In this document: piece after piece, positions 44,531 to 56,448 of the stretch
Numbering within the stretch: the first letter of the stretch is position 1
Layout of the letters: the number at the start of each line of letters is the position of its first letter
NCBI GenBank assembly: GCA_029207755.1
Contig: JARCOQ010000079.1
Span: 372,001-436,000 of the forward strand
Direction: 5' to 3'
Origin: Chamaea fasciata
Taxonomy: Eukaryota > Chordata > Aves > Passeriformes > Sylviidae
Length of the DNA: 64,000 nt
Notes under the pieces: model-generated
Seen by the model: the letters and a program-made list of their open reading frames with translations, nothing else
Told to the model about the DNA's origin: nothing
The model's database searches: none
Program-made: the position numbers and the translations under genes

Positions 44531-45102
44531 CTGGTGCATTTGCCAGCATTGCCATGGGTTAGCACAGGAGGGGGAGATTTCCCCTTCGAGAGAAGCTCGT
44601 ATTTCAGTTTTTGCATTCAGGCAGCTCCAGATCCCTCAGCTTTGGTTGCACAGCAGCTGGAAATGCAAGCGCAGGAGCTCTCTTTGGGCCCAGCCACAGC
44701 AGGTGACAGCAAGGACAGGGCCCTGGCAGTGTGACATGTGCAGAGAGCGCCTTCAGCAAACGCTGGGGGCTGGAACTCTGTGCAGAAAAGGCCCCGGGGG
44801 GTCTCTGCACCCAGGCTAAAGGAACAAAGTTCCATTTCTGGCCTGGCTGGGGAGCACCACAATGGTGCCTTTTCAGGGCAAGCTTCCATTGCCGGCTGTT
44901 CTCTGAGCCCCAGAGGGGATTCCGGGGGGCCAAGGGACTGAGAGAGGGACTGTGCAGGAGCCGGGAACAGTGAGAGAGCCCAGGCTCTGGATTTGTGTTT
45001 ATTTTAGAACTTCCTGTGTGTCTAAAACATTCCTTGCACGGTTCTGCCTTGGGAAAGGGGAACTTCCTTGGTGGCACCTTGGGCTTGGCACACACCTGAG
45101 GA
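44531..45102. other. Spacer gap; start of diverged arm paralogue
   Basis: No gene. From about 45,000 the sequence matches left arm 31,505-31,612 in diverged form and continues after LTR D. Confidence 0.5.
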
Positions 45103-45719
45103 TGTTATAAATGATCAGAGCCAATTTCCAAAATCAAAGATTTATTTAACAAATTTGAAAAGCAATTTCGGGAAACGCCACGATAAATCAGGACAACATC
45201 GATCGAATGTTGGGTGGACAACCCGGGAGCAGCAAAGGGTGCTTCTCCGGAGTACTGCCCACAAATTCGGGGTCTCAGGGGAGGTGTTTTATACCATTTT
45301 TCTACCCTGAGGCGAAAACAAGACGGTAACAAAGAACCCGAAGAACATGACATCATGTACATAACATAATCATTGAAATGTCTGGTGTCCGCAAGGGATA
45401 TCTGAAAGAGTTTCCTGAGAAATTGAGAAGACGTCTGAATGAAAAGTCTCCGAATCTTCTGTCAGAAGGTTTCTGCCCAGATTGGTATCGGATCTCCTGA
45501 TGAGCTGTGAAGATGTGGCCAGCCCATGCTTAATGGGCCGTTTCCCGGTTACCTCTCTGGCAGATGTCGAGGTAACACCTTTGGACTGTGAAAAGACTGT
45601 GGTATGCGAAGAGATGCCCTGGAACTCTTTCCAGGAATTCAGGGTTTTTTTACATTCCACTGCAAAGTTTTAATACACACAATTTTAATCCACGAATTTA
45701 ATACTATGTATCCATTACA
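45103..45719 (-). mobile_element. LTR D, solo, with target duplication AGGA
   Basis: A 617-bp LTR with TGTAATGG...TTATAACA ends on the minus strand and an AAATAAATC polyadenylation-like signal. AGGA lies on each side (45,099-45,102 and 45,720-45,723). The equivalent position in both palindrome arms (left 31,613) is uninterrupted GAGGAGATTG, the empty site. It therefore inserted in the spacer paralogue only. Confidence 0.85.
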
Positions 45720-46124
45720 AGGAGATTGTCTGTTTTCCATGGGGAAGCTCAGGGGTTTTAGATTGCTAAAATAAAAGAAAGGAAACCCCTCGTTGCCTGA
45801 GTGCACCCAGTTCTCCGAGCAAAGCAGGTCCCAGGTGAGCGAGGAGAGGCAGGATGGAGTTGGGGAATGTGGAGCAAGGTTGTCCACTGGGTCAGAGCTC
45901 AAGGCACAGCTTCTCTGAGCAGGCCAGACCTGCCTGCTTAGGAGAGTCCCTGGGTCAATATGAGTCACTGAATGCTGCAATCACCTCTGCTCTCAAGAGA
46001 AAAATACACCCTTGAAAATAGGAATGTGCGTTTATTAGAAGCCCTTTGAAATATTTCTCCGTAACTCTAGGAAAAAAGATCTCCCAATGAATTGCAACAG
46101 ACCACGGGGAAATCAAGGGAGAGC
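45720..46124 (+). repeat. Diverged third copy of an arm segment
   Basis: Matches left arm about 31,640-32,005 in the same orientation (shared GAGCAAAGCAGGTCCCAGGTG, split here as two words, and CTCTAGGAAAAAAGA). Divergence is clearly greater than between the two arms. It is cut at 46,124 by LTR C. Confidence 0.8.
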
Positions 46125-46850
46125 TGAGAGATGAATTTCAAAGGAGGTAAGGATTTGAGAAAAGTTAATGTTTTAGCTAAAGATAAGCTTTGCCAGAATT
46201 AGTTCAAGTAGGTAGATAGATAAGCTGTGCTGGAAAGAATTAGAAGTTAATGGTTAGATGAAAGGATTGCGATCAAGGATAACGATCCTGGATCTAAATA
46301 ACTAATTGCTTGTCATTTTTGTGTTTGTTTAGCTGTGTTTATAATGAGAAACAGAAGAAACTGATAAATAGATTTAGGAACACAGACAATTGTAAATCCT
46401 CGAGCATCCTAAAACCCATTCAGCAGTCATGGAGAAAGGAAACAGGAGTTTGACCAGTTATCATTTATCTTGATATCCATTGAAAAGGTTGAAAGTTTCC
46501 AATGAGGAAGACTCCACTTACTTCCTTTTTTTACGCCCCCTCCCCATATAAAGGACCACTGACCCAATTCAAAGAACAAACTACACACGCTTAATAGCTT
46601 TTTAGCTAATTATAATATGAAGCAGAGAATGGGAGGTTTTAGTGCTATAAATATGTATTAGTATTTTGGATATTCAACACTTTTGAAAAGAAAGAGATTT
46701 TGTAACTTGGCAGTGCATTTTAGGGAGTGATCGCACACAACTGCCTGGCGTTGCATTAAACATATACTTTCTAACTCTAAACTGTTAGAGTCTTCTGTCT
46801 GTCACAGTTGGGTATCGATAGTAGATCAATATCCATATTTTAATAAGTCA
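46125..46850 (+). mobile_element. LTR C, at the right-arm inner end
   Basis: A 726-bp LTR from TGAGAGATGAA to TTTTAATAAGTCA, same family and orientation as LTR A, with a CCATATAAAGG TATA-like box (about 46,545). Left flank GAGC and right flank GCAG do not match. The left flank is the arm-like segment read in left-arm direction and the right flank is the inverted arm starting at its inner end, so LTR C sits on a rearrangement junction. Confidence 0.8.
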
Positions 46851-47865
46851 GCAGTGGCACAGGAAACTCCCAGCTGATGGGAACAAACTTTCTGGCTGAC
46901 TTCAGAGGCCACGACAGAACTGAGTGGTTTCCCTCCTGTCCCCCAGCCCTTCCTGGCCCCAGGGGCTGATGGCATTTGTGCTCCCTCAGGTTCATCTCCC
47001 CACACCAACACCATGGGGGTGCTCAGGCCTGCTCTGGGCACTGCAAACAGGGGCTCCTGAGCCAGAGCTGCCGTGTCTGTGCCTGCAAGGATGCGGCCCC
47101 CGTGTGAGCTGGGAGAGAGGCCAGGGCTGCAGAGGGGGGATGTTGTTGGCAGGTGCATGAGGACGCTCTGGGACGCTGCCCGGGGGTGTCCAGCACAGTG
47201 GGGATGGATCAGCCCCTGCTCTGCTGCTCCTTCCCGTCTCCCCCAGGGACCCTGCAGAGCCCCAGCCGGGCTGTTTGCCCCCAGCCTGCCCACGGCCACC
47301 CTGGGGCTGCTCACGGGGCTTTTCCGTGCACAGCATTGGGCCTGGGCGTGTTCTGGAGAGAGCCTGGGCAAGGAGCCTGGAGCAGCGAGGCCCTGCCCTG
47401 AGGCGTCAGCGCTGCCCCAGCGGAGCCCATGGCCTGTCCCTGCTGCAGCCCCGGCACTGCCAGCCCCAGCCCTGTGCCCGGCGCCGAGAGCACTCCGGCC
47501 CTACAGCAACACCAGGGCCAGGAGGGCAGCGGGGCAGGGCCACGGGAGCAGCGCTGCCAACACCAAGGGCTGCTGCTCCTGGGCACAGCTGCTGTGCCAG
47601 CACTGATCTGCCCCCAGCTCTCATCCAGAGAAGAGAACCAAAGGGGGATCTCTGCAGAAAACTTGCCTGCCAGATCCTTGGGTTCCTTTAAAGCCACCAG
47701 GAGTGCAGCCCCTCATTGACACAGTCTGTGGCCACAGGGAAGGTGGAGAGAAACAAAATGAGAAATGGCACAAACAGTGACACTGCTTTGTGGACAATAT
47801 TATAAAAGTAAAACAAAGGAAAAGAACCTCCAAAGTAAAGCAACAAGAGGTATCAAAGATGACTT
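46851..47865. other. Right arm inner end, no gene
   Basis: Mirror of 37,171-38,185. No gene recognised. Confidence 0.5.
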
Positions 47866-48824
47866 TTATGACAAGTGATTTTGAGAAACTGGCCAGCAGT
47901 TTAATGTTTGTGAAACCATCCAGCCATCAGTCTTCCACACTGCAGCCTCGAGCTCCTGCTTCCTCAGGCTGCAGATGAGGGGGTTCACGGCTGGAGGCAC
48001 CAGCGAGAACAGAACTGACAGGGCCAGATCCGGGGATGGGGAGGAGATGGAGGGGGGCTTCAGGTGAGCAAACATGACAGTGCTGAGGAATAGGGAGAGC
48101 ACAGCCAGGTGAGGGAGGCAGGTGGAGAAGGCTTTGTGCCGTCCCTGCTCAGAGGGGATCCTCAGCACAGCCCTGATGATCTGCACAGAGGAGAAAACAA
48201 TGAACACAAAACAACGTAATCCTAAAGAGATGGAAAAACCAATGAACCCAAACTCCCTGAAGCAGTAGTTGGACTAGGAGAGCTTGAGGATCTGGTGGAC
48301 CTCGTGGAAGAACTGGCCCAGCGCGTTGCCATGGCACAGGGGCAGGGAAAATGTATTGGCCGTGTGCATGAGAGCATTGAGAAAGGCACTGGCCCAGGCA
48401 GCTGCTGCCATGTGGGCACAAGCTCTGCTGCCCAGGAGGGTCCCGTAGTGCAGGGGTCTGCAGATGGACACAGAGCGGTCATAGCACATGATGGTCATGA
48501 GCAAATACTCTGCTGACATGAAGAACAGAAAGAAAAAGAGCCGTGCAGCACCTCCCATGTAGGAGATGGTCCTGGTGTCCCAGAGGGAATTGTGCATGGC
48601 TTTGGGGACAGTGGTGCAGGCCGCTGAGGGCCAGGTTGAGCAGGAAGAAGAACATGGGGCTGTGCAGGTGGTGGCTGCAAGCTATGGCACTGATGATGAG
48701 GCCGTTGCCCAGGAGGGCAGCCAGGGAGATGCCCAGGAAGAGGCAGAAGTGCAGGAGCTGCAGCTGCCGCGTGTCTGCCAATGCCAGCAGGAGGGAAGCG
48801 GCTGATGGAGCTGCTGTTGGACAT
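47866..48824 (-). pseudogene. OR14-like olfactory receptor pseudogene (right)
   Basis: Inverted copy of the left receptor pseudogene. It shares the two early frameshifts and the stop after HQILKLS. It differs privately: DRS replaces DRY after TM3 (CYDRSVSIC), which would weaken G-protein coupling. On the other hand TM6 to the C-terminus (SLFLSTVMFAHLKPP to NPLICSLRKQE) has no stop, unlike the left copy. Both are non-functional. Confidence 0.85.
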
Positions 48825-50224
48825 TTGCTGTGGCTGCACATGGGGACATGTTCATGGATAAAGGACAGTGACAAGTCAGGACAGGCTGCTTTGAGCCAAA
48901 CATGGGTCATTCCGTGTAGACTGTCCCACTGTGATTCACCCACCCTTGTTCCTGCTCTGGGAAAACCTTCACCCAGGTCCCTGCCTGAGCTCCAGTTGTG
49001 CTGAGTGTGCCAGGAGCAGCCAGGCCTGTGCATGGGGGCTCTCCAGGAGCCGTCCCTGCCCCGCTGCCCTGGGTTTTTGGCCATGTGGCAGAGGGACAAG
49101 CCTGGATATTCAGGATTTGTCAGTGGAATCACTCCTAATGCAGAAAGGCTTGTTGCCATCTTCACTCCCACTTCTAAAGGGCATGGAGAACAGGAAGGAA
49201 TTATAGGCATTATTTTCCTGCCCACACATCATTCCTGGTATACTGAGGTCGGAAATCCACAGCATTTCTGCTGCACCAGACCTTGCCCAGAGCAGAGGGA
49301 TCCCTGAATGTCTCACCCTCTCCAAAGGTCTCTGGGCAAGGTCCTCAGCACCCCCTTCTGCCAAGGACACTCACAGCTCCCTTGGCAAACCCAACAGCAT
49401 TTCCTCAGCTGTGGCATCTCTGCACTTCCCCGTGGCACATTCAGGGAACTGCCAGAGGCTCTGGCACAGATCTGCAGGCAGGAGGGCAGCTCAGAGCTTG
49501 GAAGGACGCAGCAAGGAGATCCCCGGGTGTGCCCATGATGGGGTCTCAGGGAGGGGGCTCAGCTCATTCCCCTTTCCCATGGACTGCTTTGCCCACAGCC
49601 ACACAGCTCACAGGGAAGCTCGGACACCCCATTCCCATGGACACAGCTGCCTGGCAAGAATCCCAAGGGCAGTGCCTGGCTCAGCTGCTGCAAATGCCAG
49701 AGCCTCCCTGAGAGCACCAGATGACAGTGACAGTATCAGGGGAGGGCAGAACCAAGAGAAGATGTTGTGGGGCTGTGCCTGGGAGGGCAGGGCAGACACA
49801 GCCAGGCACTCAGGACAGTGTTCCCGTGCCCAGCTGTGCACAGCACCTCCCACACACCCACAGTGCCCTCCTGCCCCCAGCACTGCTCTGTTCAGCCCCC
49901 TCTCCCTCCCTGAGCCTCTCCCTGGGCCTGGACATTTCCCTCCTGAGAGGAGCCTTGTCCCTGCCAGTGCTCACAGAGCCCATGCCACCCTCTGCGCCCT
50001 GGGCCCAGCCCTACAGAAACCTGCCTGTCTGCAGGGCCCGGCCTGGGGCAGGGTCTGTCTGCAGCTGGGCAAGGGCAGCTCAGGAGAGCCCTGCTGGGCC
50101 CTGCAAAGGGGATGCTGCTGCTGCTGCTGAGGGCTGAGGAGTGGCTGAAGGCCCTTTAGGAGGCTCCCAGCAGAGAGACTGACCACCCAAAGTTACAAAT
50201 CAGGAGTCTCTGTAAATGATTAAA
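48825..50224. other. 5' flank of OR pseudogene (right)
   Basis: Mirror of 34,813-36,212. The CTG run at about 50,111-50,126 has one unit fewer than on the left. No gene. Confidence 0.45.
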
Positions 50225-50290
50225 CGTGACTCTGATGATCCTAGGTGTCCCTTTCAACTCAGAATGTTCTGTGGTTCTGTGATTACAATT
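50225..50290 (+). mobile_element. Short CR1 3' end (right arm)
   Basis: Mirror of 34,745-34,812; ends in ATTCTGTGGTTCTGTGATTA-type CR1 tail wording. Confidence 0.55.
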
Positions 50291-52092
50291 CCTGTTCTGC
50301 TTCACTCATCCTCTTTTGCCTATAATCAGAAGAGAAAAAAACCCCTTGCAACAGCGTTACAACAGTAAAGTAAAAACCAGACCTTTCTTGGAAACTTCCA
50401 GGTGTCTCAGTGGGAATGAGGAACACCCAGCCCCTGATTTCAACAATTGATTAGAGGTTGATTAATTAGGATATTTAACAGAAACATCGAATAGGAAATT
50501 CAGTATCCACAGCTACAAACCCCTGGGTCAACCCATTGGAGTAGGTCCAAGGGCTTCTTTGTGCCACTTTTTTTTCTGACTGCTCACACTCTGGTTTAAA
50601 AACAAAATGTTCATCTTGTAGGTCCACTTCCTGACAATAAGACTGGGCAGTATTTCAGGAATATATTTTGAAGCTTATTGTTCTAAAATCTAAGATAAAG
50701 GGTAGGAAATGTTGTAGAGTTAATGAAAGATTATAGTAATACAAGTATATAAAAGTAGTTGAATAGAGTCATAGTAGTTGAATAGAGTTGATTAAAGATA
50801 ATAGTTTTATAACTACATAATAGTAGTCAACAGAGCTACGAATAAATTAAAAATGCATAAAAAGCAAAAATGTTTTTGTCATCACCCCAACTTTCCCATC
50901 CTTCTCCAAGCAGGAAATTGAAAACACTCTCAGGAAAGCTCCTGGTCTTTGCAGCAATACCAGGCTTAGCTTCCTTTGGCAAGTGTCCTCCGGAGCTGTG
51001 CCCAGGCTGGTCTGGAGCTGGGCGCAGCCCTGCCCCACACAGCCCCTCTCAGCAGCAGCACCTGCCCTGCTCAGGGCGGCTCCTTCCCCCCACAGCTTCT
51101 CCCCAGCGCTGGCAGCAGCTCCCCGGGCCAGCTGAGAGCTGTCCCTGGCAGGCAGCAGGGTCCCTGGCCCAGCGCAGCGCCCTGGGCTGCAGGACCCTGC
51201 TCTGCACGACAGCCCTGGGCACCCCTGGCTGCAGCCCCGGCTGCTCAGCCCTGCAGCAGAGCCCGGCAACAGGGAGCTGCCCTGTGCTGTGCCTCGGGGG
51301 CTGCAGCAGGGACACCCAGCCCTGCCCTGGGGCCACATGCCTGCTCTGCAGCCACGCTGAGAGTCCTCCTGGAAGGGCCTTAAAGCTGTGGGATGTGCCA
51401 GCTTCAGGAGATCCCTGCAGGAGCTGCAGCTTCTCTTCCCCCAGCCTGGGAGTGACTCTTCCTAACGCTGCGAGGATTTGTCCCCCAGTGAGCCCTCAGT
51501 GAGCTCTGCTCTGTGCTGCCAGCCCAGGCTGAGTTGAAGCCCTCTGTGCCTGTGTGCTGTGCCCGGGGTGGCTGCAGGCAGTGCCCCAGCCCTGCTGGGC
51601 TGGGCACAGGAGCTGCTCCTGGGCAGAGCTGTCTCTCTGCAGCGCTGCCCTTGCCAGGAGCTGCCTCTGTGCCAGGAGCCCGGCTCAGCTCAGCAGCACA
51701 GACACGGCACAAGGACTTGAGTGACCCTCTCCAGGCTTGTGCTGAGGCCCTGAACATCAGTCCCTGAGAGGGAGCTGGAGAAACCTCTCAAGAATTCAAA
51801 GTCAGAATCCAGCTCCAAAGTTTCTTGAAGTTTTACTGGGTCCCGCTGAGGGACACGACAGAGAAAGTGTCCCCAGGCCCCAGCCAGAGCAGAGAACTGC
51901 AGGCAGTGATGACACGTGGGGACAAAGAGAAGCCAAGTCTTGGTGCCCTGGGCCACAGCAGCCTCTGTGCCACCAAGGGCCGCGAGGAGTCACCTTGTCC
52001 TGAGGCCCTGGGGCCTCCTGGCACAGCCCCGGCAAGGCTGGGCACTGTCAGCCCCTTGTCCTGCCCTCGGCATCCCCCTCCCATCCCAGTGG
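50291..52092. other. Right arm gap, no gene
   Basis: Mirror of 32,961-34,744. AT-rich to 50,860, then GC-rich with long ORFs of no recognised family. Confidence 0.5.
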
Positions 52093-52993
52093 CCTCAAGG
52101 ATGTGCTGGAAGGAGTCCCTGGGGAGCCTTGGGCAGGAATGGCCCTGGGGGCTCCTTAATGCTCCCAGGGACTGCAGGCTTTTCAAAGGACTTAGGGCTT
52201 TGCTTTTGCCTTGGAGTCTCAGAGAGGTTTGTGCAATCACGGCCTCCAGTTATCTGCTTTAATTAGTCCCTTGAGAGGCTTTGTCAGTAATGACACTCAG
52301 TGCACTCATCAATGCTTCAAAGCACTTCAGGTTTTTAAAGGTACTTGATGCTTCCCTTTTAAAACTGACTTTGTGAAAGGTTTGTGCCATTGTTGCCCAA
52401 ATTATCTACTTTAACAAGTCCTTTGAGATTCTCAATCAGTAAAAGCACTCAGTGGGGCTCATCAGTAATTCCGGCTACTCAAGGTTTATTCAAGGACTTT
52501 TTTTTGACACTGAGTCTGAGAGGTTTGTGCACTCGTGGCCTCCAATTATTTGCTCTAATCAGTCCCTTGAGATTTTTACTCAGTAACAACACTCGGTGGA
52601 GCTCATTCATGCTTCAAGGTAATCGGGGTCATTTAAGCACTTCTTTTTGCCACTGAGTCTCTGAGAGGTTTGTGCAATCATGGCCCCAATTATCTGCTTT
52701 AAGGAGTCCCTTGAGAGCTGTGCATTGACACTCAGTGGGGCTCATTCATGCTTTGAGATACTCAGGGTGTTTAAGGTACTTTGGGTTTTTCCTTCCCACA
52801 CTGAGTCTCTGAGAGGTTTTGGTGCAATCCTGGCCTCCAATTCTCTCCTCCAAGGACTCCATGAGGAACCTGTGTTGGGGATGGACCTCAGGGTGACCCT
52901 TTAATGCTTCCAGACACTTTGGGTTTTTCCTCTGACTTTGACTCCTGGAAAGGTTTGTGCAATCTCTTCTCAGGCCCTGAGGTTCCAGGGCTC
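52093..52993. repeat. ~145-bp tandem repeat, about six units (right)
   Basis: Reverse-complement copy of the left array, with the same number of units and only scattered differences, so the array was complete before the arms duplicated. Confidence 0.8.
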
Positions 52994-54087
52994 AGCACCA
53001 AATGCATCACTGGGCTCATTAGGAGAAAGCAAGTCCTGACAAACCACAGCTGTGCCTTGATTTCCTTCTGGCCTGGTGCAGTTCCTTAGGAAGTCTTTTT
53101 TCCTAGAGTTATGGAGAAATATTTCAAAGAGCGTCGAAGGAATCAACACTCTTCTTTTCAAAGGGGGTATTTTTCTCTTGAGAGCAGAGGTCATTGCAGC
53201 ATTCAAGTGACTGATACTGATCCAGGGTCTCTCCTAAGGAAGTCTGGCCTGGTCAGAGGAGCTGTGCCTTGAGGTCTGATCCACTTTGGACAACCATGCT
53301 CCACATTCCCTAACCCCATCCTGCCTCTCCTCACTCACCTGGGACCTGCTTTGCTCAGAGAACTGGGTTCACTCAGACAAAGAGAGGTTTTCTTCCTTTC
53401 TTAGCAATCAAAACCACCTAAGTTCCAAACAATCTCCTCAATTTGTGGCAAGCCCAAGGTGTCACCAAGGAGGTTCCCCTTCCCCAAGGCAGAACCATGC
53501 AAGGAATGTTTTAGACACCAACGAAGATGTACAATAAACAAAAATTTAGAGTCGGCTGGAGGCAGAATTAGACCAACTCCTCAAGGACAGACAAGCTTTG
53601 AACTCCTTGCAAGTCAAAGCTCCAGGTGGGTTGTTGGGAGGTGTGTGAGTGAGGCAAGAGTGAGGGCAAGGGAAATGCAGAGAGCCCTGGAAGTGCTTCT
53701 GTGCACACAGGCTGTGGGGAAGGGCGCTGCAGCCCAGGCCTGGGCCAGGAGGGAGGCTGGATCATCATCCCAAGCTGCCCGGGGCCATGGCAAGGGGCTG
53801 TGGCCATGGACACTGGCCTGAGCCCAGTGCCTGGGCCCCTTGCCCAGGGCTGGTGTCAGTGGCCAGAGCCAGAGGGGATCCCTTGCTGGGGGCTGTGCCA
53901 TGGCCACCTGCCCTGTGCCGCGCTGGCTGCTCAGGCGCCGCGGAACCAGCAGCAAACGCCGCTGCCAGGGCCAAAGGCAGCTCAGCCAGGCAGAAAGGGG
54001 CAGTGCTGGGCACTGGTTCCATGGCAACCCTCACTGGGACAGCACACCTGGGTCACCTGTCCCGGCAATTGCCACGGAAACCCGGCT
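52994..54087. other. Right arm gap, no gene
   Basis: Mirror of 30,966-32,059, including the uninterrupted CAATCTCCTC equivalent of the LTR D target (about 53,433). Confidence 0.5.
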
Positions 54088-54403
54088 CATTGGGAATGCA
54101 GTGGTGGACAAAGGTTTTAGGTGGGCCTGTCCCAATAGGACAAAGGGTGCTGGTTTTAAACTGAAGGAAGGGAGGTTCAGATGCGGAGAGATAAGGAAGA
54201 AATTTTTGAGCATGAGGCTGGTGATCCACCAGGACAGGCTTTCCCAGAGAGCTGGTCAATGCCCCCTCCCTGGAAACATTCAGGTCCAGCTGGGACAGGG
54301 CTCTGAACAACCTGATCTGGTGAAAGATGTCCCTGCCCATCGCAGGCGTTTGGATGAGATGAGCACTGCAGAGCTCTTCCCATCCCAACCATTCCAGGAT
54401 TGC
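54088..54403 (+). mobile_element. CR1 LINE fragment (right arm)
   Basis: Inverted copy of 30,650-30,965; same CR1 3' wording, now on the plus strand. Confidence 0.6.
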
Positions 54404-55304
54404 ATGGGGAGAAGGGGCTGCTGGCTGGACTCCATCCACTCCCTTGACTCCTCCTTGTCTCTGCTGGAGCCCACATCCAGCAGCCAAAGCCAGCCCCTTC
54501 TCTGGCCTTTCCCCCCCTGCCCCAGGGGCTGCCAGAGCCAGGGAGGCACAGGTGACCTTGAGGCTTTGCAGGGCTCAGGCACAGCGGCTGTGCCAGAGTC
54601 AGGGCTGAGGTGTCACTCTGCGGGCTGGGGCAGAGCCCAGGCAGAAATGAGCCCTGAAGCAGCAGCTGTGCAGTGGGGGCCAGCAGGCCGGGCTGCCAAG
54701 GGAGGCTTCTGGCCATGGCCTGGAAGCAGCTGCTGCTGCCAAGGTGCCTTTGGTGCCTCAGGCTCTCCCTGGCACAGCTCCCAGCACGGCACTCTGCACT
54801 TGTGCCCGAGCCCTTCGTTGTGTTGGCTTGGCCTGGGGCTTTTCCTGCAGCGGGACCTGCCCTGGTCATGGCACAGGGAAGGCAGTTCCTCATGGAGCAG
54901 GAGGCTCTGCCTGGAATGGGCTCAAACAAGTCCAACAAGGCCCTGTTTACTTCAAAATTGCTTCCTAGAGCACTATATTCTATATAATTGTTACAGCTCC
55001 TATACTGTGGAGTAAATAACTCTCTTTTTTCTATTTGCTCTGTTGTGTAAATAAATCTTTCTGTCTAATCCTGATCAGAATCAATCATAGCTGCATTTAT
55101 GGAAATATATCTGGTATTGAATCGGTAATCCTGGGGGACAAATTGCATTGCAGTTCAATTCCACCTGTCCCGTCTTTTACACGTAAACCTTTGACAAAGT
55201 CTGGGACTAGGATTGGATCCAGCCACTCCCAGTCTCCTCTTTTAGATGGAATTTGAAAAGTCAGGCATCCTGGAGGGGTTTGAGGATCCATGGTGTCTGT
55301 TGGG
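54404..55304. other. Right arm gap, possible old LTR
   Basis: Mirror of 29,749-30,649. LTR-like GTAAATAACTC and GTAAATAAATC words at about 55,010-55,055 on the plus strand; ends not found. Confidence 0.35.
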
Positions 55305-56023
55305 TGTCATTTCTCGACCTCATGACTCAGCAGGAGTTTCTCCAGTGAAGAAATGAAGCTTTTGCCTGAAGCTCCCACTCTGCCCATGACAGGAAGCTGT
55401 CAGAGTCTGTCCAAGGATGTGATATGCCTCACGACTGTCTCCAATGATTGAGGACTGAGACCCCAGGCTCTGAAAGGAGCCCCTGGCCTGGCTGAGGTGG
55501 AACGCTTGCCAAGTCTCGGAGGACTGGTATGCATCTCCATGAGAGCGGAGTGCAAGAACAATGGAACTGGTCACAGTGGACTGAGCCAAGGCTGCCTGTC
55601 CAAACTGGTCTGTCCGTACTGGAGGTACGGTTTGCAGCTTGTTCCTGAGCACTCAGCCTTTACACAGCTGGTTCCCAGTTTGGCTCTGTGCCCCTTGCTT
55701 TGCTTCCCGCCTTGACCAACCTATAAAACCTCTGGAGACCCCCGCTCACTTTTGTGATCACCCCACGGGAGAAGATCGCGTCTATAGGCATCGTCAGGCG
55801 TCAAAGACTCGACCCTCCACGTTCATAGCTATAATCCCCTTCCCCTCTTTCTCTCTCTTTCCTACTATTTTTTATTTCTCTCCCCACTATGGCATTTGTT
55901 GGCACTAAATAAAGGTGCATTTGTGACTGAGTAAACTGAGTTTGTCCCCCGCTGTGTCTTTTGTGCTCTGAGATCCCTAAAACGAACCATCACGAACCCC
56001 GCTTGTGTGAGCGGATCGTGACA
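55305..56023 (+). mobile_element. 5' LTR of ERV, right arm
   Basis: A 719-bp LTR, TGTCATTTC to GATCGTGACA, with CTATAAAACC (about 55,721) and AAATAAAGG (about 55,906). It pairs with 29,022-29,748. The last stretch, from CATCACGAACC to GTGACA, differs at many positions from the left copy. Confidence 0.85.
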
Positions 56024-56448
56024 TTAAATTGGCGTCACGGACAGGATCTTGATGGACAGAGGGGTTGCGGGTTTTGTATAGCTTGTAACAGGGGAAGGAC
56101 CCTCGTCTCAGCCGCACCTAGCACGCCACTTCAGTGAGCGCTGTTAGAAAGCAAGGGGGGCCAGGGAAAATTCCCGCAAACTGTATACACCCAGGCGAAT
56201 AGCACTCCCTGTCATCAGGATTTCACAAAAGGATCTCATTGTGCAAAAGATGGGACTGTAGTTAGTTTTTGTGTGTTTTGGGCTGCTTGGTGTCGTTGAG
56301 GAGACAACTCTTTGGAACTAAGATGAACCTCCCAGGCAGTTTTGGTCTCCTCGCCCATTCCAGAAAAGCGAAGGGAAACAGTTTTAGCTGTGCCTTTGGT
56401 GTAACTTGAAGCGTACCTCCCTGAGAGTGGTTTTGGTCCCTGCAGAAA
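56024..56448 (+). other. ERV leader with primer-binding-like site (right)
   Basis: Primer-binding-like TGGCGTCACGGACAGGATC at 56,030-56,048, six bases after the LTR. The TGG start is intact here. The tRNA was not identified. The leader lacks the T-rich insertion seen on the left. Confidence 0.6.
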
